From Sphingomonas sp. IC081 (GTDB taxonomy: Bacteria; Pseudomonadota; Alphaproteobacteria; Sphingomonadales; Sphingomonadaceae): 64,000 bases of DNA. The notes under the pieces are model-generated. The model was not told the origin of the DNA, did no database searches, and worked only from the letters and a program-made list of their open reading frames with translations. A program made the translations under genes and the position numbers. The DNA is taken from positions 18,142 through 82,141 of the forward strand of contig NZ_CP029766.1 of the NCBI RefSeq assembly GCF_006874585.1, given 5' to 3'. This document shows, one piece after another, positions 26,906-36,035 of this stretch (position 1 is its first letter; each line of letters begins with the position of its first letter).

Positions 26906-27244
26906 ATGGACAAGGAAAAGATCGCCGAAGACAAGGTGTTCCTCGCCCTGACCCGGCCATCGGTGTTCATGGGACTGCCGCTCGAGGCAATCCTGCCGAT
27001 CATCATGGTCTGCATGGTGGTCTGGGGGATCGTTGGAAATCCCTTCTATCCCCTCGCCCTCTTCGGCGCTCTCTACTTCCCGGCGCGCATGATCGTCCAT
27101 TACGATTTTAACGCGTTCCGGCTCTGGGGCCTGTGGTTCCAGACCACCTTCGTCTCCAAAAATCGCACGTTCTGGGGGGGCGGGAGCTACTCTCCCGTCC
27201 GCCTCAAGACCGGCGTGAAGCGCAGGCAGTTCGGCAATGACTAG
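26906..27244 (+). CDS. virB3: VirB3 inner-membrane T4SS protein (T4SS-2)
   Basis: 112 residues. It carries the FLALTRPSVFMGLPLEA signature, two membrane segments (about 23-57), and a C-terminal aromatic stretch ending RLKTGVKRR. It overlaps the virB4 start by 8 nt. It is an inner-membrane partner of VirB4 at the base of the channel. Confidence 0.9.
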   Translation: MDKEKIAEDKVFLALTRPSVFMGLPLEAILPIIMVCMVVWGIVGNPFYPLALFGALYFPARMIVHYDFNAFRLWGLWFQTTFVSKNRTFWGGGSYSPVRLKTGVKRRQFGND

Positions 27245-29603
27245 GTTTGCCCTCAAGCACAAACAGGTCGCATTGCGCGAAGAGGATGACATCAAGTTCA
27301 TCCCCTACACGCGGCACCTCAACGACACCGTGATTGCGCTGGCCGATGGCTCGCTCATGCGCATGTACCGGGTCGATGGGCGCCCGTTCGAAACCTGCGA
27401 TATTGCCGACCTCAACACCTGGCACAACAAGCTCAATATCGCCTGGCGCACGATCGGCGATGACCGCGTGGCCGTGTGGACGCACCTGGTGCGCACCGCC
27501 ACCAATCCCGAACTCGACGGCGAATTTCAGTCCGACTTCGCACGCGACCTGCAGGCCAGGTATTCGAAGCGCCTCAAGGAAAAGGTGCTCTACCACAACG
27601 AGTTTTACGTCACGATCGTGGTGCGGCCCTCGAACATGGCAGGCGACCAGCTCGGCCGCCTGTTCGCCAAGGCCGATGCCAGCCAGGCGGCCGACGATCG
27701 CGCATTGGCAATCATGGCCGACAAGTGCCGCGACTTCGAGAGCATGCTGGCCGACACCAACCCGGTGGCGCTCTCGCTCTACGAGCGCGGCGGCGTGCTG
27801 TTCTCCCAGCCCATGGAAGTGCTGCACTTCATCCAGACCGGGGACCGTATCCGCATCCCGCTCGTGCACGGTCGGCTCGGACAGGCCATCTACAATTCGC
27901 GGATCATCTTCGGGCGCGAGGCGGCCGAGATCCGGCTTCCCGACAGGTCGCATTACCTGGGCATGTTCGGCGTACGCGAATACGTCGCCAACACGCGCAG
28001 CGGCCAGTTCAACAGCCTTCTGACGCTCGATTTTCCTTATGTGCTGACGCAGAGCTTCGCGCCGCTGGTCAAGTCGGTCGCGGCCGAGCGCTTCCAGAAG
28101 AAGTACAAGCAGATGGTCTCTTCGGACGATGCGGGCGTGAGCCAGGCGGAAGAGCTGCTCGATGGCGTCGATGACCTCATGTCGAACCGCTTTGTCATGG
28201 GCGAGCATCACCTCTCGATTGCCGTCATCGACGACAATCCCAAGCGCCTGCTCGAACGCCTCTCGATCGCCCGCGCTGCCGCCGCCGATACCGGCATGAT
28301 CATGGCCCGCGAGGACGTCGCGCTGGAAGCCGCCTTCTGGGCGCAGCTTCCCGGCAACTTCAAGATGCGGGCCCGGCCCGCCGTGATCAACAGCCGCAAT
28401 TTTGCGGCGATGAGCCCGTTCCACACCTTCCCTGCCGGTCGCAAGTCGGGGAACCACTGGGGCGAGGCGGTGACGCTTTTGAAGACGCGTGCCGGCTCGT
28501 CCTTCTGGTTTAACTTTCACCGCGCCGACATTGGCCATACGCTCATCATCGGCCCCACGGGCGGAGGCAAGACGGTCCTGCAGAACTTCCTGCTCGCCCA
28601 GCTTGAGAAGACCGGTGCCAAGCAGATCTTCTTCGACAAGGACCGAGGCGCGGAGATCTTCGTGCGCGCCTGCGGCGGCACCTATCTTGCCCTTCGCAAT
28701 GGTGAGCCGACAGGCTTCGCCCCGCTCAAGGGGCTGGAGCCGAGCCACGACAACATGGCCTTTCTGCGCCAGTTCATCCGCGTCCTGGTCCGTCGCGACA
28801 AACATCCCCTCACCGTCACCCAGGAGCGCACCATCGACGAGGGTCTCGATGCCGTGATGCGTCTTCCTGCCGCGCAACGCTCGATGAGCGCGCTTCGCGA
28901 AATGCTCGGCTATGCCGATGCCGAAGGCATTGGCGCGCGGCTCGAGCGCTGGTGCCGGGGCGGCGCGCTCGGATGGGCTTTCGATGGCCCGGCCGATGAG
29001 GTCTCGATGGCCGCACGTTTCGTCGGCTTCGACATGACGGACTTCCTCGAAAATCCCGAAATCCGCACGCCGATGATGCTCTACCTCTTCCGCCGCGTGG
29101 ATGAGCTCCTCAACGGCCAGCGCGTCGTCGTCGACATCGACGAGTTCTGGAAGGCCCTGCAGGACGATGCCTTCAAGTCGTTCGCACAGGACGGCCTCAA
29201 GACCTTCCGCAAACGCAATGCCTTCATGATCTTTGGCACGCAGTCACCCGCCGACGCGCTGCGCTCCTCGATCGCGCATTCGATCATCGAGCAGACCGCG
29301 ACCAAGATCCTCCTGCCCAACTCCGATGCCAAGCGTTCGGACTACTGCGAGGGCCTCGGCCTCACAGAGGCGGAATTTAGGCTCATCAAGGAAGACCTGA
29401 CGCCCGAAAGCCGGTGCTTCCTCATCAAGCAGGGGCACACCTCGATCGTCGCCAAGCTCGATCTGAACGGGATGCTCGACGAACTCTCGGTCCTCTCCGG
29501 CCGTGCGGAAACACTCGAGGTCATGGAGGCCGCCATTGCCCAGGCGGGCACCGATCCGGCGGCCTGGCTGCCCCTCTTCTACGCCAGTGAAAGGAGAAGC
29601 TGA
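27237..29603 (+). CDS. virB4: VirB4 ATPase (T4SS-2), intact
   Basis: 788 residues, full family length. The N-terminal CagE/TrbE/VirB4 domain is followed by the ATPase with Walker A GPTGGGKTVLQN, Walker B VVVDIDEFWKAL, and a FGTQSPADAL stretch. It energises pilus assembly and substrate transfer at the inner membrane. It is the paralogue of the interrupted virB4 in T4SS-1 and might complement it in principle. Confidence 0.96.
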   Translation: MTRFALKHKQVALREEDDIKFIPYTRHLNDTVIALADGSLMRMYRVDGRPFETCDIADLNTWHNKLNIAWRTIGDDRVAVWTHLVRTATNPELDGEFQSDFARDLQARYSKRLKEKVLYHNEFYVTIVVRPSNMAGDQLGRLFAKADASQAADDRALAIMADKCRDFESMLADTNPVALSLYERGGVLFSQPMEVLHFIQTGDRIRIPLVHGRLGQAIYNSRIIFGREAAEIRLPDRSHYLGMFGVREYVANTRSGQFNSLLTLDFPYVLTQSFAPLVKSVAAERFQKKYKQMVSSDDAGVSQAEELLDGVDDLMSNRFVMGEHHLSIAVIDDNPKRLLERLSIARAAAADTGMIMAREDVALEAAFWAQLPGNFKMRARPAVINSRNFAAMSPFHTFPAGRKSGNHWGEAVTLLKTRAGSSFWFNFHRADIGHTLIIGPTGGGKTVLQNFLLAQLEKTGAKQIFFDKDRGAEIFVRACGGTYLALRNGEPTGFAPLKGLEPSHDNMAFLRQFIRVLVRRDKHPLTVTQERTIDEGLDAVMRLPAAQRSMSALREMLGYADAEGIGARLERWCRGGALGWAFDGPADEVSMAARFVGFDMTDFLENPEIRTPMMLYLFRRVDELLNGQRVVVDIDEFWKALQDDAFKSFAQDGLKTFRKRNAFMIFGTQSPADALRSSIAHSIIEQTATKILLPNSDAKRSDYCEGLGLTEAEFRLIKEDLTPESRCFLIKQGHTSIVAKLDLNGMLDELSVLSGRAETLEVMEAAIAQAGTDPAAWLPLFYASERRS

Positions 29604-29604
29604 A

Positions 29605-30324
29605 ATGCGCATCAAGACCATTGGGCTGATGGGAACCGCGCCGATGGCGCTCGGCCTCGCCGCAACCCCTGCCGCGGCGCAGGGTATCCCGGTGTTCGAT
29701 TCCTCGACCTACCTCCAGACGATCTCGACCGTCACCAACACCGCCAAGATCATCGACCAGGGCGTGCAGCAGATCGAAACCGCGCAAAACCAGCTCAACT
29801 CGCTGCAAAAGCTCACCAACATCAACTCGGTGGCCTCGAACCTCTCGGACAGCTCGGTCCGCAACATCCTGCCCACCACCACAATGGATGCCGGCACGCT
29901 GTTTGGCGGCGATCTGTCCAAGATCGGCTCGCTCAGCTCGTCAGCGTCCAGTATCCAATCGCAATACCTGCTGTCGGGAACATCGAGCGCGGATGCGGCC
30001 TACAACCAGGCGCTCAAGGACGCGACCGGCTCGGCCGCGGCGACAGCGGCATTCGGCGAAAACACGCTGGCGGTGTCGCAGACACGCATGGCCGGTCTCC
30101 AGACGCTTCAAGCCAAACTCGACAGCGCCACTGACCCCAAGGACGTGATGGACCTCCAGGCCCGCATCGCCGCCGAACAGGCCCAGCTCCAGAACGACCA
30201 GCTCAAGATGCAGGCGCTACAGATGGCGCAGTCCGGGCGCAACCAGCTCGCAAATGCAGCAGCGGTCACTGCTCGCGCCGCCGACAACTCGACTCTCTAC
30301 GACGATAACATCCTGAGGAAATGA
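29605..30324 (+). CDS. virB5: VirB5 minor pilin (T4SS-2)
   Basis: 239 residues. A signal peptide ends near PAAAQ. The mature protein is helical, with a heptad-like N-terminal part (TVTNTAKIIDQGVQQIETAQ) and a C-terminal glutamine-rich helix (AEQAQLQNDQLKMQALQ), as in VirB5/TraC pilus-tip proteins. ATG 29605 follows the virB4 stop by one base. It is the kind of component missing from T4SS-1. Confidence 0.88.
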   Translation: MRIKTIGLMGTAPMALGLAATPAAAQGIPVFDSSTYLQTISTVTNTAKIIDQGVQQIETAQNQLNSLQKLTNINSVASNLSDSSVRNILPTTTMDAGTLFGGDLSKIGSLSSSASSIQSQYLLSGTSSADAAYNQALKDATGSAAATAAFGENTLAVSQTRMAGLQTLQAKLDSATDPKDVMDLQARIAAEQAQLQNDQLKMQALQMAQSGRNQLANAAAVTARAADNSTLYDDNILRK

Positions 30325-30326
30325 CG

Positions 30327-30578
30327 ATGAAAAAGTGGATTGCGCTTTCTGTACTGCTGGCCGTGGCCGCTTGCAGCAAGCCGGTGCAGGTTCCGACGGA
30401 AGCCGAATTCGAAGCGACCCCCAAGATGCTGTCGGACTGGATGCAGAAGTGCACCAAGGGCGAATACAGCAACCTCGGGATCGAAGAGCAGAGCAAGATG
30501 TGCGGCTCGGCGCAGGCTGCCTCCAACGCCCTTCTGCAGAAGGCCAGGGCGAAACAAAACGCCAAGCTCTTCCAGTAA
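30327..30578 (+). CDS. Small lipoprotein, EexN-like entry-exclusion candidate
   Basis: 83 residues with a lipobox (LAVAACSK). The mature part is short and helical, with W..KC.KGEY and MCGSAQAA. This cysteine and tryptophan spacing resembles EexN entry-exclusion lipoproteins encoded at the same place, between virB5 and virB6. By analogy it would block entry of identical plasmids. It starts 2 nt after virB5. Confidence 0.6.
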   Translation: MKKWIALSVLLAVAACSKPVQVPTEAEFEATPKMLSDWMQKCTKGEYSNLGIEEQSKMCGSAQAASNALLQKARAKQNAKLFQ

Positions 30579-30602
30579 CCCTAACTGTCGAGGTCTGGCA
30601 CC

Positions 30603-31640
30603 ATGAGCCTGATGATCACATTCACGTCGATGTACGGTTATGTCGAAACCGCCATCGACACGGCTGTTTCAAGCTTCGGATCAGGCCTCGTCAGCTTTGT
30701 CGCCGCGCCTCTGGGCGTCGCCGCTACGATCTACTTTCTGCTTCTTGGGTTTGCAGTTCTGCGCGGAGCCATCCAGGCTCCGCTGCGCGAACTGGTATTC
30801 CAGGCCGGTAAAGTCGGCTTCGCGCTCGCAGCGGCCAGTGCTGTCGGCTACTCGGCCTTCGTCGTCAACGTGGCGACCAACCTCCCAACTGAAATCATTG
30901 CGGCCGGATCGGGTACAGCGGTCACTAACCCGGGCACGACGTTCGACACCTATGTCTCGGACACCAACAAGATCGCCCAAATCATCTCCGATGAAAACGA
31001 CAAGGTTCAAAGCCAGACGGTCGGCCTGACCGACATTGATCTCGCAGCCGAAAAGCTTTTCGCAAATTTCGTCGCGTTCCTCGCGATCATCGTCCTCTAC
31101 ATCTTCGCTGCCCTGTCAGCGGCCGTCGGATTCTGCATCGTCATCTTCGCAAAGCTGGCCGTTGCGATCTGCGTGGCTCTCGCCCCACTGGCCCTGGCCT
31201 GCCTGCTCTTCAATTCCTCACGCTGGCTGTTCGATGGCTGGTTGAAGCAGACGGCCAATTACATCCTGCTCATGGTGGTCATCGCGATCATGACGAAGTT
31301 CATCACGGGCCTCGAGCAACAGGTGATGGACGACATCATGAGCGCCGTTGGTGATGGCAGCATGTTCATTGCCACCAGCGGAGGCAGAATGGTTCTCAAC
31401 GCGGCGGGCATTGCGATCGGCGTTCTGTCCTGCGTCATCATCTACATCGTGGGGACCGTCTTCTTTTTCCAATCCCCTTCAATCGCGGCGGGCATTGCCG
31501 GTGGCGCCTCGTCGGGCGGACACGGCTTCCTTCAGACCGGGGCGAACATTCTGGCCAATCGCCTCATGTTCCGCCGCCTCGCCAATTCACGCCCGTCGGC
31601 GCCTGCCGGGCGGGCGGGAGGCACCGCCACGCGAACATGA
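30603..31640 (+). CDS. virB6: VirB6/TrbL polytopic inner-membrane protein (T4SS-2)
   Basis: 345 residues with about six to seven hydrophobic segments (35-60, 68-95, 150-180, 182-205, 215-235, 260-295), a loop around residues 95-145, and a polar tail. This is the standard VirB6 topology and position. It forms the inner-membrane part of the DNA path. GAGG precedes the ATG. Confidence 0.9.
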   Translation: MSLMITFTSMYGYVETAIDTAVSSFGSGLVSFVAAPLGVAATIYFLLLGFAVLRGAIQAPLRELVFQAGKVGFALAAASAVGYSAFVVNVATNLPTEIIAAGSGTAVTNPGTTFDTYVSDTNKIAQIISDENDKVQSQTVGLTDIDLAAEKLFANFVAFLAIIVLYIFAALSAAVGFCIVIFAKLAVAICVALAPLALACLLFNSSRWLFDGWLKQTANYILLMVVIAIMTKFITGLEQQVMDDIMSAVGDGSMFIATSGGRMVLNAAGIAIGVLSCVIIYIVGTVFFFQSPSIAAGIAGGASSGGHGFLQTGANILANRLMFRRLANSRPSAPAGRAGGTATRT

Positions 31641-31699
31641 GGTCGCCTGCGAATGAGATTTGAACGCCCCTAACGCGGCACACTGCTGACGGAGTTTTT

Positions 31700-32026
31700 A
31701 TGAAAGCGCTGATTTTCACAGCGTTGGGTGCGCTTGCACTCAGCGGATGCACCGGGAGTCACATCAAGCCGCCTGCCGTTTGTGACGGCAAGCACCGACG
31801 CCCGGCCAACATGTACGGCACGATCATGCCCAATTTGCCGGTGCCGCTCCCACCCTCGCAGACCGCCGGGTGGCCCGCCACCCCGGCATCGAGCCCGTCC
31901 AGCGACACGCCCATTCCGCCCGAAGCGCAAGAGGCCGCAGCCGCCGCCAGCGCCGCAAAGTCCGCCCCAGATCTCTCGCCGCGCGACAAGCGCGAGATCG
32001 AGCTGTCCTACCTCCCCTGCTCATAA
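31700..32026 (+). CDS. Lipoprotein in the VirB7 position (T4SS-2)
   Basis: 108 residues with a lipobox (LALSGCTG). The mature chain is proline- and alanine-rich and ends LSYLPCS. Its place between virB6 and virB8 is that of VirB7, the lipoprotein that anchors VirB9 in the outer membrane. It is longer than typical VirB7 proteins and has no clear sequence similarity to them, so the assignment is positional. GGAG precedes the ATG. Confidence 0.6.
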   Translation: MKALIFTALGALALSGCTGSHIKPPAVCDGKHRRPANMYGTIMPNLPVPLPPSQTAGWPATPASSPSSDTPIPPEAQEAAAAASAAKSAPDLSPRDKREIELSYLPCS

Positions 32027-32037
32027 GGAAACGTCTC

Positions 32038-32715
32038 ATGGCCCAGGTCAAAGCCGCCAACAAAGGCGCGTACCTCGAAAGCGCGCGGACGTTCGAATAC
32101 GACCGGATGCGCGCGGCAATCCAGTCCCGGCGGGTTGCCTGGACTGTCGCTGGATGCGCCTGCGCCATGGCGCTTGTTGCGACCGGAGCGGTCGCCATGC
32201 TGGCTCCGCTCAAGACCGTCGAGCCTTATGTGATCCGCGTCGACAAATCGACCGGAGAAACGCAGGTCGTAACCGCGCTCAAAGGCCCCCAGCCCCAGAC
32301 CTATGACGATGCGGTCAACCGCTTCTTCGTGGCGCAGTACATTCGCCTGCGCGAAGGCTGGCTCGACGATGCCGCGCGCGAGAACGCCTATGCGGTCATG
32401 CTCATGAGCGACAAGGCCGAAGGCTCGCGCTACCTCGATAGCGTCAAGTCGAGCAACGAGAAGGCCCCCTCCAACATCTACGGGGACAAGGGCTTCGTCT
32501 CGATCCACATTCGCGCGATCAGTTTCCTGAGCCCAACCGTCGCGCAGGTCCGCTACGCAAAACTCGTCACCATGGGCCAGAACACGCCCACGGCGCAGAA
32601 CTGGACCGCCAATCTCACCTTCAAGTTCACGACAGCGCCCACGCTGGAGAAGGACCGGCTGATCAATCCGCTCGGCTTCGAGGTCGTGAATTTCCACTCG
32701 GACCCGGAGACCTGA
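32038..32715 (+). CDS. virB8: VirB8 inner-membrane T4SS protein (T4SS-2)
   Basis: 225 residues: a short cytoplasmic N-terminus, one membrane helix (about 36-57), then the periplasmic domain with LKTVEPYVIRVDKSTGE, FFVAQYIRLREGW and NPLGFEVVNF. Its motifs parallel those of the T4SS-1 copy, but it lacks that copy's long tail. ATAAGGA upstream supports the ATG. Confidence 0.94.
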   Translation: MAQVKAANKGAYLESARTFEYDRMRAAIQSRRVAWTVAGCACAMALVATGAVAMLAPLKTVEPYVIRVDKSTGETQVVTALKGPQPQTYDDAVNRFFVAQYIRLREGWLDDAARENAYAVMLMSDKAEGSRYLDSVKSSNEKAPSNIYGDKGFVSIHIRAISFLSPTVAQVRYAKLVTMGQNTPTAQNWTANLTFKFTTAPTLEKDRLINPLGFEVVNFHSDPET

Positions 32716-32716
32716 C

Positions 32717-33724
32717 ATGAGCGATGCGCCCAAGACGCCCGAAAGCGGTGACAACACGCTTGCGCCCTTCCTCCTCGTCCTTCGCGCGAAGCTCGCCCGG
32801 CGCCTGTCGCCTGCGGACACAAAAGTTGCGCTCACCGCCTCGGGCGCGAAGAGCTCGTTCTGGCGCGGGGTCGATGCGATCTGGCACAAACTGGTGACCT
32901 TAAGCCTCGCCGGCACCGTCCTCGCTACACTCGCGCCCCATGCCAGCTTTGCGGCCGAAACCCCCGTTGCAGGCGCGAAGGACGCGCGGGTGCGCACGGT
33001 CGATTACGATCCCGACCAGGTGGTGACGGTCATCGGCCAATTCCGCCACGCCATCGAGATCCAGTTCGGCGCAAGCGAAACGGTCACACAGGCCGCCCTT
33101 GGCGACACGATCTCCTGGCAGATTGCGCCGGTCGGCAATGTCGTCTTCCTCAAACCCCGCGAGAAGGCGGCCGGAACGAACCTCATCGTTCTCACCCAAG
33201 AAGGCGGGATGACGCGCACCTACCACTTCAACCTGGCGCTCGGCACCTCGGCCACGATGTACGGCATCCGCTTCCACTATCCCCAGGCGGAGCAAGCAAT
33301 GAGCGCCGAGCAGGCACAGATGGCGCAGGTTCAGGCCGCGCAGGCCATGCAGAGCCAGATCGTCAAGACCGCGCTCGATCACGCGGTGATCGAGGGCAAG
33401 CGCAACTTCAACTACACCGAGCAGGGCGACGCCTCGCTGCAACCCAGCGAAATCTCGGACAATGGCGAGTTCACGGCGATGCGCTTCCCGGGCCACGCCG
33501 ACATTCCCTCGATCTTCGCCGTCGACGTGGACGGGAGCGAGACGATCGTGCCCTACGACGTGCGCGACGACTTCGTGGTGATCCACGCCGTCTACCGCGA
33601 ACTGCGCCTGCGTCGGGGCAAGGCGGTCCTCGCGATCTACAACGAGGCCCCGCCCCGCAACGATCGCGCCGAGCGCACGGGCACTGTCTCCAACATCGTC
33701 GAACGCAAAGTGAAAGGGCAGTAA
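32717..33724 (+). CDS. virB9: VirB9 outer-core T4SS protein (T4SS-2)
   Basis: 335 residues. The hydrophobic leader segment lies unusually far in, at about residues 58-80 ending ASFAAE, after a polar extension of about 55 residues. Either this extension is real or the true start is internal. The CagX/VirB9 domain follows, with VRTVDYDPDQVVTV, FLKPREKAAGTNLIV and NFNYTEQGD. It forms the periplasmic and outer-membrane core with VirB10. Confidence 0.9.
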   Translation: MSDAPKTPESGDNTLAPFLLVLRAKLARRLSPADTKVALTASGAKSSFWRGVDAIWHKLVTLSLAGTVLATLAPHASFAAETPVAGAKDARVRTVDYDPDQVVTVIGQFRHAIEIQFGASETVTQAALGDTISWQIAPVGNVVFLKPREKAAGTNLIVLTQEGGMTRTYHFNLALGTSATMYGIRFHYPQAEQAMSAEQAQMAQVQAAQAMQSQIVKTALDHAVIEGKRNFNYTEQGDASLQPSEISDNGEFTAMRFPGHADIPSIFAVDVDGSETIVPYDVRDDFVVIHAVYRELRLRRGKAVLAIYNEAPPRNDRAERTGTVSNIVERKVKGQ

Positions 33725-33725
33725 C

Positions 33726-34997
33726 ATGGCCGAGAACGTGATTGATCGCGGCGGTGAGCTCGCACCCGCCGATTCCATTCCCGAAGAGAGCGGATCACCT
33801 GCTGGTCGCAGCGGCACCAATTGGGGCAACGTCGCCTTCGTCGGCGCCGGTGTCGGCCTGGTCGCCACCATTCTTGGTATCATCATCGGCTACGGGGTCT
33901 TTCACAACGCCGGGTCGACGAAGGCAGTCGAGGAACCTGCCCAGGCCAGCCAGAAGAGCGTCGATGATGTGGTGGCCTCACCCGTCGCGCAGCGTGCGGC
34001 TCTTGCAGGCCAGCTCGGGCAAGCCGGAAGCCCCCAGACCGATGTCTTCGGCCGTCCGGTCCTCGGGGCACAGACCACCGATGCCAACGGCAATCCCGTC
34101 CCTGTGTCGGGCGAGGCCGCGAACGGGCAGGAAAGCCTTGCCCAGAAGCGCTATGAGGAGCGCCTGAAGATGGCTGATGCCGCTCGGCGGGCCCCGGTCA
34201 TGGCCTATCAGGCCAATGGCCTGACGGCATCAACATCCCCTGTGTCGCCGGGGGGAAGCGCAGCCACCGCTGGAGCTCAGGCCCTGGAAAGTGGCCCACG
34301 CAATTTCGGCGCGAGCGGCTTTGGCCCTCCCTCGGATGATAAGGCAGGGACGGGTTCGGCCAGCAAGGGCTCGACCGACTTTACCGACCAGCTCAGGCAC
34401 GCGAAGATCGAGGCGGTACGCGCCTCGCTCATCAAGAACCGCGACTTCCTGCTGAGCGCAGGCACAGTCATTCCCTGCACCTTGCAGACCGCGATCAACT
34501 CGACACAGGCTGGGTTCGTGTCGTGCGTCATCAACCACGACGTCTATTCCGAAGACGGCCGCGTGGTCCTGCTCGACAAGGGCACCAAGGTGCTGGGCCA
34601 ATATTCGGGCGGCATCACGCAAGGCCAGGCGCGCATGTTCGTGCTGTGGACCCGCGCGCTCACCCCGCGCGGGGTCGCGATCGATCTTGGCTCCCCTGCT
34701 GCCGATACGCTCGGCCGCTCGGGTATGTCGGGCGGGGTGGATACGCAGTTCTGGACCCGTTTTGGCGCAGCGCTCATGATGAGCGTACTTGAGGACGCCT
34801 CCAACATTGCCGGCCGCGCCGTCGCGAACGAAGGCACCTACACGACGCAGGTGCCCAGCGAGATGGGCAACACGATCCTGCAGGACAGCAAGAACATCAA
34901 GCCGATCCTGAAAAAGAACCAGGGCGACACCGCCGCCATCTTCGTCGCCAAGGATTTTGATTTCAGCCCGGTCTATGACCTCAAGCTGAGGCGCTGA
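33726..34997 (+). CDS. virB10: VirB10 channel-spanning T4SS protein (T4SS-2)
   Basis: 423 residues: one membrane helix (about 37-58), a polar periplasmic spacer, and the TrbI/VirB10 domain with VIPCTLQTAINSTQAGFVSC, LLDKGTKVLGQYSGG and GDTAAIFVAKDFDFSPVY. It starts one base after virB9. It spans both membranes in the core complex. Confidence 0.95.
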   Translation: MAENVIDRGGELAPADSIPEESGSPAGRSGTNWGNVAFVGAGVGLVATILGIIIGYGVFHNAGSTKAVEEPAQASQKSVDDVVASPVAQRAALAGQLGQAGSPQTDVFGRPVLGAQTTDANGNPVPVSGEAANGQESLAQKRYEERLKMADAARRAPVMAYQANGLTASTSPVSPGGSAATAGAQALESGPRNFGASGFGPPSDDKAGTGSASKGSTDFTDQLRHAKIEAVRASLIKNRDFLLSAGTVIPCTLQTAINSTQAGFVSCVINHDVYSEDGRVVLLDKGTKVLGQYSGGITQGQARMFVLWTRALTPRGVAIDLGSPAADTLGRSGMSGGVDTQFWTRFGAALMMSVLEDASNIAGRAVANEGTYTTQVPSEMGNTILQDSKNIKPILKKNQGDTAAIFVAKDFDFSPVYDLKLRR

Positions 34998-35000
34998 GCG

Positions 35001-36017
35001 GTGGGGCACGTCTCTGCGATCTACCAGCACAATGCAGCCCCGCTGCAACCGCTCCTCGATCGCGAGGACGTGACCGAACTGGTCATCAATGAGCCAGGCG
35101 TGATCGGCGTCGAAACTCGCAAGGGCTGGGAGTGGCATGAAGCGCCCGCGCTCGATCATGCCAGCCTCATGACCCTGGCCCGCCTCATTGCAGGCCTGAC
35201 CAAGCAGGACATCAGCGAGGACTACCCCATCTGCTCCTCGGTCCTGCCCGGCGGTGAGCGCGCCCAGGTCGTGATCCCGCCTGCCATCGAGCGCGGCTTC
35301 GTCTCGATCACGATCCGCAAGGCCTCGCACACGGCGATGGACCTTGGCGACCTCGACCGCTCAGGGCTCTTCAGCGAAGTGAAGGCCCACGGCGCCGCCA
35401 ACGAGGTCGATGACGCCTTGCTCGCCTATCGGGCGGCGGGCGACTGGAACGGCTTTTTCAAACTCGCCGTAGAGGCACGCAAGAACATCCTCATTTCCGG
35501 GGCGACCGGCTCAGGCAAGACGACCTTTTCCAAGGCGCTCATCAAGTTGATACCCGACTTCGAGCGGGTGCTGACGATCGAGGATACCCGCGAACTCGTG
35601 GTGCCCCAGCGCAACCGGGTCCACATGATGTATTCCAAGGATGGGTACGGTCTGCAGAAGGCAGGTGCGAAGGAACTGCTGGAATCAGCGCTGCGCATGC
35701 GGCCCGACCGCATCCTTCTCCAGGAGCTGCGCGACGGCACCGCCTTCTTCTACCTGCGCAACGTCAACAGCGGGCATCCCGGCTCGATCACGACCGTCCA
35801 CGCCAACACCGCGCAAGGCGCGCTCGAGCAGCTCACCTTGCTCGTCAAGGAATCCGAAGGCGGCAACGACCTCGACCGCCACGACATTCGCGCGCTGCTG
35901 CGCTCGCTCGTCGACATCGTGGTGCAGATGCACCGCCTTCCGCCCAGCGACGGCCGACCGGCCCGCTACCGGATGACCGAAGTATGGTTCGATCCGGCCG
36001 GCAAGCCGCACGACTGA
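35001..36017 (+). CDS. virB11: VirB11 secretion ATPase (T4SS-2)
   Basis: 338 residues from GTG 35001. Walker A lies in SGATGSGKTTFSKAL, the Asp box in TIEDTRELVVP, Walker B in LRMRPDRILLQELRDG, and the His box in NSGHPGSITTVHANT. It is a hexameric ATPase that powers pilus assembly and substrate handover with VirD4. It starts 3 nt after virB10. Confidence 0.96.
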   Translation: MGHVSAIYQHNAAPLQPLLDREDVTELVINEPGVIGVETRKGWEWHEAPALDHASLMTLARLIAGLTKQDISEDYPICSSVLPGGERAQVVIPPAIERGFVSITIRKASHTAMDLGDLDRSGLFSEVKAHGAANEVDDALLAYRAAGDWNGFFKLAVEARKNILISGATGSGKTTFSKALIKLIPDFERVLTIEDTRELVVPQRNRVHMMYSKDGYGLQKAGAKELLESALRMRPDRILLQELRDGTAFFYLRNVNSGHPGSITTVHANTAQGALEQLTLLVKESEGGNDLDRHDIRALLRSLVDIVVQMHRLPPSDGRPARYRMTEVWFDPAGKPHD

Positions 36018-36035
36018 CAACCCAAGGAGTGGCCC

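Noticed and set aside
27204..28877. 557-codon minus-strand frame over virB4 of T4SS-2
   Set aside because: Shadow of an intact VirB4 with both Walker motifs; no start signal or family.
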